Below, piece by piece: positions 1-8,500 of a stretch of 9,927 nt of DNA. A program made the translations under genes and the position numbers. Origin of the DNA: an uncultured Leucothrix sp. (GTDB taxonomy: Bacteria > Pseudomonadota > Gammaproteobacteria > Thiotrichales > Thiotrichaceae); contig CALKXC010000180.1 in the NCBI GenBank assembly GCA_938004025.1, positions 1-9,927 of the forward strand. Reading direction: 5' to 3'. How positions within the stretch are numbered: position 1 is the stretch's first letter; each line of letters starts with the position of its first letter. The notes under the pieces were generated by a model. The model was given only the letters and a program-made list of their open reading frames with translations, had not been told where the DNA came from and ran no database searches.

Positions 1-569
<569 letters not shown>

Positions 570-624
570 TCAAATACTCCACACCACGTTTGTAAAACTG
601 ATCTGGAGTCATGATCCTAGCAAC

Positions 625-630
625 ATCATA
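625..630 (-). promoter_or_regulatory. Candidate -10 box of tmm promoter
   Basis: The minus strand reads TATGAT, five of six matches to the sigma-70 -10 consensus. Transcription would begin near 618, giving a leader of about 70 bases before the tmm ATG. The hexamer 17 bases upstream (TACCTT) is a poor -35 box, so the promoter would need an activator. This is a prediction from sequence alone. Confidence 0.4.
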
Positions 631-654
631 TAGGAGTTAGCGGTGGCAAGGTAT

Positions 655-669
655 TAGGGGATTCCCGTA
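655..669 (-). promoter_or_regulatory. Imperfect palindrome, candidate activator binding site upstream of tmm
   Basis: The minus strand reads TACGGGAATCCCCTA. The arms TAcGGG and CCCcTA pair at five of six positions around AAT. It begins one base beyond the response-regulator stop codon. It is centred about 44 bases upstream of the predicted tmm transcription start, close to the -41.5 position typical of class II activators, and takes the place of a missing -35 box. NarL/FixJ-type regulators bind short inverted repeats as dimers, so the product of the preceding gene is the obvious candidate ligand. The symmetry and position are seen; the binding partner is inferred. Confidence 0.45.
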
Positions 670-670
670 T

Positions 671-1303
671 TTATGTCCTCTTCACCTGATCAAGTAATAT
701 TTTAATCTTCACCATATCGGGTAGATTATTAGCACAGAGCTTTTGCATAACATTCGCGCGGTGTACTTCAACGGTACGCTCACTAATGGATAAATCAGAG
801 GCTATCGACTTGTTACTGGCCCCTTCACAGACACACTCAAATACCTCTTTTTCACGCTTAGTTAAACTTTGAAAATGCTCAATATGCTGAGCCAACTCAA
901 CGCTGTTTTGCTGTTGCTGCAAAACCTGTTGATACGCTTCTTCAATACGTTCTAATAACACATCCTGTTTGATTGGTTTACGCAAGAAATCTAAAGCACC
1001 GTGACGCACGGCTTCGACTGCCATTGGAATATCGCCATGACCGGAAATGAAAATGATGGGCAGCTGCGACAGTAAAGCTTTCAGCTTCTGTTGCAACGCC
1101 AAGCCATCCATGCCTGGCATTCTGACATCTAATATCAAACAACCCTGCTGATTTTCATAAGCTTCAAAAAAAGCATCCGCAGAATCAAAGGTGACGTGTT
1201 GAATATCATTCACCTCTAGGAACAAGCTCAGTGCATCGCGTACAGCATCATCGTCATCAACCACGTAGGTCGTGAGCTTTTGGTAAGCGGGGTTAGCTTT
1301 CAT
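671..1303 (-). CDS. FixJ/NarL-family two-component response regulator
   Basis: A cytosolic DNA-binding transcription regulator of 210 residues, normal for FixJ/TodT-like proteins. The receiver domain (about 10-125) has the acidic cluster DDDD (16-19), phospho-acceptor Asp59 in LDVRMPGMDG, Ser87 in FISGHGD and Lys109 in RKP. A Gln-rich linker (125-133) leads to a LuxR-type helix-turn-helix (about 145-205) with LTKREKEV, NKSIASDL and SERTVEVHRANVMQKL. I chose the ATG at 1303 because it overlaps the kinase stop by 11 bases, has no strong ribosome site of its own (consistent with translational coupling), and gives the normal family N-terminus. An upstream in-frame ATG at 1351 would add 16 residues encoded inside the kinase gene and also lacks a ribosome site. 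The partner is the upstream kinase. The downstream gene tmm, with a palindrome in its promoter, is a plausible target. All key phosphorylation residues are intact. Confidence 0.93.
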   Translation of the reverse strand: MKANPAYQKLTTYVVDDDDAVRDALSLFLEVNDIQHVTFDSADAFFEAYENQQGCLILDVRMPGMDGLALQQKLKALLSQLPIIFISGHGDIPMAVEAVRHGALDFLRKPIKQDVLLERIEEAYQQVLQQQQNSVELAQHIEHFQSLTKREKEVFECVCEGASNKSIASDLSISERTVEVHRANVMQKLCANNLPDMVKIKILLDQVKRT

Positions 1304-2444
1304 GCTTTGCTGCCGGTAGAGTGAAGTAAAACGTTGTGCCTTTATCAGCATTATTTGTAAAGGCTAACTCACTGCCATGCGCATTGATAATTGATTTACT
1401 AATTGATAAACCAAGCCCCATGCCCTCTTCTTTGCTCGATCTAAAAGGCTGATAAAGTTCCTCGGCAGAGTTTTTTGAAATACCACTTCCACCATCGACT
1501 ATTGATATAGTGACTAAGCCATCATTATTTGCAGCTTTAAGCAGTATCGTCTCACCCGTCTCTTTAGGGTGCTCCACCGCCTCCATTCCGTTTCGCAATA
1601 AATTAAGGATGACCTGCTGAATTTGAATAGCATCACAGTGAGCTTTAGGTAGATCGTGATCTAGCATTAACGCAATGGTGAAGTTGCGCTGACGGGCTTC
1701 AACTTCCGCCAACTTATGCACCTCCTCCATCATTAATTTACAATCCACCGTTTCTTGGAAACTCTCACGGTGTTTCGTCATTTTTTGCATCCGTTCCAGC
1801 ACGGCACCTGCACGATGGGATTGCATCGTTAGTTTTTGCAGTACATCCGCAACGCGATCTATTTTAGGACTGTCTTTTTCAAACAGGCTTTGTGCGGTAG
1901 TTGCGTAAAGTGAGATCGCAGTAAGTGGTTGGTTCAACTCATGCGCCATTGCTGACGCCATTTCGCCCATTGAATTAATGCGATCAACGTGAGCAAGTAA
2001 TTCTCTGTGTTCACGGACTTCTTTCTCCGCTCGCCTCAGTGCCATCTCGGCATGTTTCTTATCAGTAATATCGGTAATGAATCCTTCGATGACAGCCGTA
2101 CCATCTTCTAAATAATCAATTGGCTGACCACGTTCCCACACCCATTTCTCAGTGCCATCTTTGGTGAAAATTCTATATTCACACTCAAACGAGCGGCCAG
2201 AATCGGCGGAAACCCTAACTTCTTGTTCCACAAAGTCGATATCATCAGGGTGCGTAAAATCGCCCCAAAGCACCTGCTGATTAACAATTTCATGATTCGC
2301 GTAACCTGAAAGCTGCAAACAACCATCACTGACAAAATCCATTGGCCAGTGCGGTAAATTCAAGCAGCGGTACGCCATGCCCGGTAGGTTTTTTAACAGC
2401 GTTTCAAGCTGGTAAGTGTACGATGGCGTTTGTAATTCACTCAT
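1293..2444 (-). CDS. Soluble PAS-domain sensor histidine kinase (FixL/TodS-like)
   Basis: A 383-residue hybrid-free kinase with no signal peptide or membrane segment, so it should sense an intracellular cue. One PAS domain with PAC-like end (about 13-130; HPDD, EYRIFTKDG, GFITDITDKK) is followed by a short charged helix (131-150) and the HisKA domain with phospho-acceptor His168 in AMAHELNQPLTAI. The HATPase_c domain has an N box (NLLRNGMEA, about 281-289), DGGSGI (317-322), YQPFRSSK (331-338) and GMGLGLS (341-347). All catalytic boxes are intact. The ATG at 2444 is preferred over the adjacent GTG at 2447 because GAGG lies eight bases before it. The ligand cannot be read from sequence: I see no clear haem-ligand context as in FixL. 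It phosphorylates, by inference, the overlapping response regulator downstream. Proximity to tmm suggests a link to methylated-amine or C1 status. Confidence 0.92.
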   Translation of the reverse strand: MSELQTPSYTYQLETLLKNLPGMAYRCLNLPHWPMDFVSDGCLQLSGYANHEIVNQQVLWGDFTHPDDIDFVEQEVRVSADSGRSFECEYRIFTKDGTEKWVWERGQPIDYLEDGTAVIEGFITDITDKKHAEMALRRAEKEVREHRELLAHVDRINSMGEMASAMAHELNQPLTAISLYATTAQSLFEKDSPKIDRVADVLQKLTMQSHRAGAVLERMQKMTKHRESFQETVDCKLMMEEVHKLAEVEARQRNFTIALMLDHDLPKAHCDAIQIQQVILNLLRNGMEAVEHPKETGETILLKAANNDGLVTISIVDGGSGISKNSAEELYQPFRSSKEEGMGLGLSISKSIINAHGSELAFTNNADKGTTFYFTLPAAKHES

Positions 2445-2484
2445 CACTGCTGCCTCGGTTTAGTCGGTATTGACGCTAATCAGC

Positions 2485-2513
2485 TTTATCTAACTCGATA
2501 GAGTTTTAGTCAA
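2485..2513 (-). promoter_or_regulatory. Candidate sigma-70 promoter of the kinase-regulator operon
   Basis: On the minus strand TTGACT (2508-2513) and GATAAA (2485-2490) are separated by exactly 17 bases, which would start transcription near 2478 and give a leader of about 33 bases. The spacer contains AACTC-TATC-GAGTT (2492-2505), a perfect 5-base inverted repeat that could be an operator. The -35 box is good and the -10 box is weak. The rest of the 144-base gap between the giant gene and the kinase shows no clear terminator hairpin. Confidence 0.35.
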
Positions 2514-2588
2514 ATGCTAAATATAACGCTTTATCAACTTCAAGTCGCTTCAGCTTTGCGGTAAGGAGTGAATTTAAAGTTGTAGCTA

Positions 2589-5500
2589 TTAATCCCTATC
2601 CACCATCACCTCAAAGCTAACCTCACCCTTCGCACCACCTACTAATGAGCCAGTAAAATCCCAACGTAAATCACCAAAGTTCTCCGTCGCCGTACAGCCC
2701 ATACCTGTTGGGGGTGGAGGTGTAGCGCACTGGGCACTATCAGCAATCAGCCCTGTGTACACGGGCACGGTGTCATTAATCACAAGATCAGTAATTGGGC
2801 CCGTCCCTACATTTTCATAGTAAACACGATACTTTAGGATGTCGCCTGGTTGCGCCACACTCAGCACTTCTACTTCTGCCGCACCTTGCGTCAGGTTTTC
2901 TATTGTTTTAGTCAACACCAAACGAGACGCACCCGTTTCAGGCGTCATCTGTGTTGCAGGTTCAGCATTCTGAACGGCTATTGTTAGATCTGTAACCTCA
3001 AGCTCTACTGAGCTGAGTGAAACTAATGGGTAGGTAAACGTTGCAAGGGTCTTCACCTCATAACGGTCCTGAGCGGGAACATTCGCTGGGGCAAACACTT
3101 TGTTGATAATACACAGTCTTTCGTCCGCAACAAGATCATACTCATCCGCTGCGCTAATGATTGTATTGGCTTCAACGCCATTTAAATCACCATCACAATT
3201 CGAATCGACGTATAAGGAATGCGTCCAACCGTTCGCGATGTTTCCAAAATCTGTCGCCGGTGTTGTAAAGCTCACTTTTCCAGCCGCTTCAGTAGTCAAT
3301 ACATGAGCATAAAAAGCGGTATTCCCAGGCAGAATCTCACTCTGATGATCCGGTTCAAAAGTGATTCCCATGCCTGTGTTTCCAGTCGTTGGACTGTTGG
3401 TTCCTGCAATTTCTCCAAAGTTTATATTGGTTTCATCAGCCCCCGCGACATTCACTATAATTGTATCGTCAGTGGTGGATTGATATCCCGTTGGATTGTT
3501 GGCAAAGGCCGTGCCACAGTTTTGTGGAACTGGCGTGGTTTCTCCATGAGCTTGATATACCTCATAACTACCATCGACTACACCATTGAAACGGTATTCA
3601 CCAGATGCTGTCGTCGTCACACTTCGGCAGCTTCCATCAAAGAAGTCGAGCAAAACGACGACCGTATTAGCGATACCTGTCTCGGTAGGATCTAAGTTTT
3701 GATTGCTATTGGCATCGATATAAACCTGACCACTAACATTACTTCCTGCTGAATCAATCGTTATTTGATAATCTTCAACTTCACCGTCGCTTCTTTCTCC
3801 AGTGGCACTACCCGCATTCAAATTATCCGTGGTAAAGCGCAGTCGTAGAAAGGTTGTTCCTGCTTGAATGTCAAAAGGAATGTTAGACCAAGTCACGATA
3901 TAATTACTGGCGTTTGTTCCTGCGGGGATAACTAGCGCAGCGGCCTCATCACTATCGAACGTCCCGTTTTGATCAAAATCCAACCAAGCGATTAATCGAC
4001 CAGGGTTAACCGTTGTGTTGGTCACCTCTACGCTGATGCCATAGTTTCGATCATTGGTGGTTAGCGCTGGCAGGATGAAGAGTGCATCGTCATCGGTACC
4101 ATCTGCCGAAGCAGACGGACTAGCAAGGCTTCCTGAGTCTCCATCGATGGTTGCACCTAATTGAATATCCGGTGACATCACGTGAGAAGCGTCCCCATAG
4201 CTTGCGGGTGCATCAGAATGATCTAGAGGTGGAGCACAGACAACAAACTCGATGCCATCAGCACCAGCACCTTCAACACCAACACCGTCAACATCCAAGG
4301 CCAAATCGCTATAGGTTCCGCTAACCATCACGCTGCCCATTGCGGTGAAGCGTGTGCTGTCGGTACCTGATTGTGAAGAAGCGCCTCCCCACACTAGGGT
4401 TTCATTCGGCGTACGTTGAATGCTGTTGGCTGTCACTTCAAAATGAGACGTTCCTGCTAACGCCGTAAAGGTAGCGGAGGCATTGGCTGAATTCATGCTG
4501 AGCAACGCAGAGTTACTGAGTTGTTGCGGGGTCGCAGCAGAGTTTCCACCATGCCCACCAAGGCGATCGATATGTAACACAGGGTCTTTTACAGGCACAT
4601 TAAAACTAAAGGTCAACGTACCGGTTTCTGCATCGGTCGCTGCTAGCCCTGTACGACCATCTTCTGGCGAAGTATCCCAAAAGTATACGCTGCTCAGTGA
4701 AGCGGCACCGTTTAAGCTAGCATCACTGAACGTTCCGGTCGCATTTAGGGCATCGTTAGGTGAGAAAGACCAAGCAGAATTGCTGCCTGCACTGGCGGTT
4801 GCCGTAATGACAACGCCTTGAGCCGTAGTACTTTGATAACCACCGCCTCCGGCCGTCCAAGTACTGCTGCAGGATGCGGGTGAGGCTGAACTTGGCGGTG
4901 TTGGATTATTCGCAATGACTATCTGATAATCCTCAACCTCCCCATTACTTGCCGTACCCGTTGGGCTGGCGGCGGCTGCATCCGATGAGAAACGGAAGCG
5001 CGCATAAGTGTTACCACCGATGGCACTCAACGGCACATTAACAACCACGATTAAGGTCGTATTGTTACCCGCTACTGCATTGGCAACTTGTTCGCCGGTA
5101 TCATTAAAATCACCGTCTGCATTCCAATCAATCCAAGCCGAGAGATTACCGTTGCCCGATACCGGAATGTGTAGTGTCACTGTCTCTTCAAGATTGAGAC
5201 TGGTGCCCTGTAGACCAGTAGATAATCCCGCATTGATAAAGACGCCATCATCATTGGCATCATCTGATGCATCGCCATTAGTGGTGATTGTACCCGTGTC
5301 TACATCGGGCACAGTCCCTAGATAAGTCGTACCATCAATGGCATGTGCTGCATCGGCGTAGCCTGGCGCATCACCATAATCCAAGCTGACTAACTCGATG
5401 CGGGCAGAAAACTCTGAAGTACCGGAGCCACTAAGGGTGGAAGTCGCGGTAATAGTATCGTTTAAAACCAAGCCAGCGGGTAACGGAATCGTCCATTGGA

Positions 5501-8500
5501 ACGGACTCATGCCAGTGGCCACATTGCCATCGACATCGCTTAACGTGGCACAGTTGATAGGTGTCGTTACGCTGTCTTCACCCACCCCTTCAACAAAAGA
5601 GGCAAGATACGTTTCTCCTTCCCCATAATCTTGAGTTAAACCAAACTCATTATCTCCAGCGGCTGCACCGCTACTGGAGGTTGGGGAGGTATCTGCTTCA
5701 AACAATTCAATTGTAGAACCTGTTGGCGCACAACCGACTACCGTCAGGTTCCCGCTATCAAGATAAGTTTGGCTGAACTGCGGGAAGTTAAGTAATGCGT
5801 TAGGGCCGGTATCGGCATCGTTAGCATCATTGAGGGTGACGTCAGTAGTTGCACCGACTAAATCAATACCCAAGCCGCCATTGGCATAAATACTGTTTCG
5901 CGTAATGATCGCATCGGTCGTTCCATCAGCATAGACACCGTCGGAGGTGTTATTTGCAATGGTATTGCTGCCTGGTGCTGTGCCATCTCCAACACTAATA
6001 CCTGTGCCGTTTAGTATGCGAATACCAAAGCTGTTATTGCCAGCAGCATTACCAGTCGTATCCACACCGATTCGGTTATTTGTTAGTGTTACGGCACGAG
6101 TGTTAGCCAGCCAGACACCGTTTTGAGTGTTACCAGACAGTGTATTGCCAGTAACTGAAGCATTAAACGTACCCGTATCACCGCCTGAAATATGCAAACC
6201 ATGCCCACCGTTACTAACAACAGTCGTTCCATCGATGCCCATTCCCAGTTGGTTATCTTCCACCACTAGGCTTAGGTTGCTACTGTTAATGACGTACAAA
6301 CCTGAAATCACGTTACCTGAAGACACGTTGTTTCGAACTGTCAACTGTGATCCCACCGCATTAACGTTGGCCGCAAAAATACCGTGCTTGCCATTGGCGA
6401 GAGCCGCAAGGCCAGTGACATTAGTACCCATATAATTGGTATCGACGACGATGCCAGCGCCAGTACTAGCAATGAACAGTCCCTGCTCCGTGTTGCCAGA
6501 CAGCACGTTCATTCCTGCCGCTGTTCCATCACCAACCTGCACGTTTTGTGACGTTGATACGTTCACACCGTTGACCGTATTGGCTGTAGCCGTTGTGCCC
6601 GCCGCATCAAGGCCGACGTGGTTACAAACGATCAGCCCATCATCACCCGATAAGTTCACCCCGTGGCGATCATAACCACCGATTGAGAAACCACGAACCG
6701 TCGCGTTATTGCCGGTAATAGTGAATCCATCAATCCCCGAACCTACTGCTGTGGCACTACCATCTAGTATTACCTTAAGACTGCGTGGTGAACAGCTCGC
6801 ACCGTTTTGTGTACTGGCGTCGAGCGCTGTGAAGGCATCTGTCACATCAGTAAAACCAGTGCCTGTCGCGATAGTTGCAACACCACCCGCGGTCATGTCT
6901 AACGAACCATGATTCGCAGTACCTGCATATCCAGTACCATCTGGAATCATAAAGATCGACGTTTCCTGACCTGGGTTGATGCCTTGGTTAGGAATATCGG
7001 TCAGTTGATTACTGTTTAAAATAAACTGGCCTAAGGAGCCTTGGCCACTGTCGTTGGTGTTGACGATGGTGTCGAAGTTGAAGCCAAAATCGATGCCCGT
7101 AATGTCAGCAGCTGCCACTGTAATCGGCGTAACAGATTGTGCCGTATTGCCATTTAATGTGCCGCCACTGTAAACGAAAGTGATAGTGTTTAGCGTAGAA
7201 GGGCTGCCACTGTCGTGAGCCACACCATCGCTAACCGCAGGGTTACGACCACCCACTTCGCCAGTCACATCGGTGGTTCCATCGCTGCGGAAAGTTTGCA
7301 CGGCTAGCTCAGAACCATTTGAGCCTGCTCGTGTTGAGGTAACCGTCTCGCTGACAATGCGTGTGTAATAATCACCCGCAACAACATTACTAAACGAATA
7401 GGCACCATCATTGCTACCGTCGTTAGCAGTTGTCGTTGTTGTAACAAGTACACCGGTATTGTCATAAAACTCAACAGTAACACCGTTAATGCCGGCACCT
7501 GAAGCTGTCGCCTGATCGCGACCAAGTCCACCGGCATAGTTAATGTCTTCAAAGACAATTCCGGATAGCGTTTGGCCAGCAATAATAGTCAAGGAGTAAT
7601 CCTCAACCTCACCATCAGGGGCAGAGTTTCGGCTGTTCAAACCACTCTCACTAGACCAGCGGAATCGGGCAAAAGTCTGCGAAGTAACCGCGTCTGCTGG
7701 TACATTTACAGAAACGTTAATTGTGCCGCTGTTTCCTGCTGCATATTGAAGATCTGTTGCTATTTGTTCATTAACGCCAAGGAAATCACCGTCACCATTC
7801 CAGTCAATCCAAGCTTGTAGATACCCTTCGTTCGCAACCGTTTGATTGATAACAACCGGAATTGTGATACTCGCACCTTGTATTACTGTTGGTATCGATA
7901 CACCATCATCATCAGCTCCGTCACCATCAGCATTTGGACTTACAATCGAAGTGCTATCTAAATCAATATTGCTACCGAGTCGGATACCTGCAACAAGGTC
8001 ATGACTCACTTCACCGTAGTCAGTAACGCTACTGCCATCAGGTGCTGTACTGCCATTGACAGGCGCGTCTGAGTAGTCTGAGTCACAAGCTGCTTCAACC
8101 ACATAAATGTCGTCAACCACAACTTCGTTAGTGGAGGTCCCGTCAGTAGTTCCATCCTGAGTACACCAAGCTGCTCCGGCTAAGTCAACGTGTTGAGGAT
8201 TACACCAACCGCTACTACTGTCACCAATATGTCCGTAGTTTGCAATGCCAATTGTGGAACTCGTACTGGTAGCAGTGAATTCAATGGCATAACTTATTTC
8301 ACCCGTTCCACTGGCGGGCGCAAGAAAATGTGCTGATCCGACTGGGGTATCGATTCGCATCATGCCGTTACTGTAAGAACCACTCTCAGGTACCGCAGTA
8401 AAATAGAGCCGATAGGTTTTTCCGACCACTGAAGCGAATGTACGTGAAAAGACGACTTCATCTGGGCCCCATGAAGACGCATTGGTCGTCGTTGTACTGG

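Noticed and set aside
1304..1351. Longer response-regulator start at the ATG at 1351
   Set aside because: It lacks a ribosome site, lies wholly in the kinase gene, and adds residues not typical before the receiver domain. The ATG at 1303 is preferred.
2108..2335. 75-residue minus-strand frame
   Set aside because: It is entirely within the kinase PAS region in another frame, with no recognisable motif.
2520..2588. CAACTT/AAGTTG inverted repeat as a terminator for the giant gene
   Set aside because: The arms are only 6 bases, with a loop of more than 30 bases and no T-run downstream on the minus strand.
3219..6912. Several plus-strand frames of 65 to 160 residues opposite the giant gene
   Set aside because: They are antisense to continuous, domain-rich coding sequence, and their translations show no family motifs.
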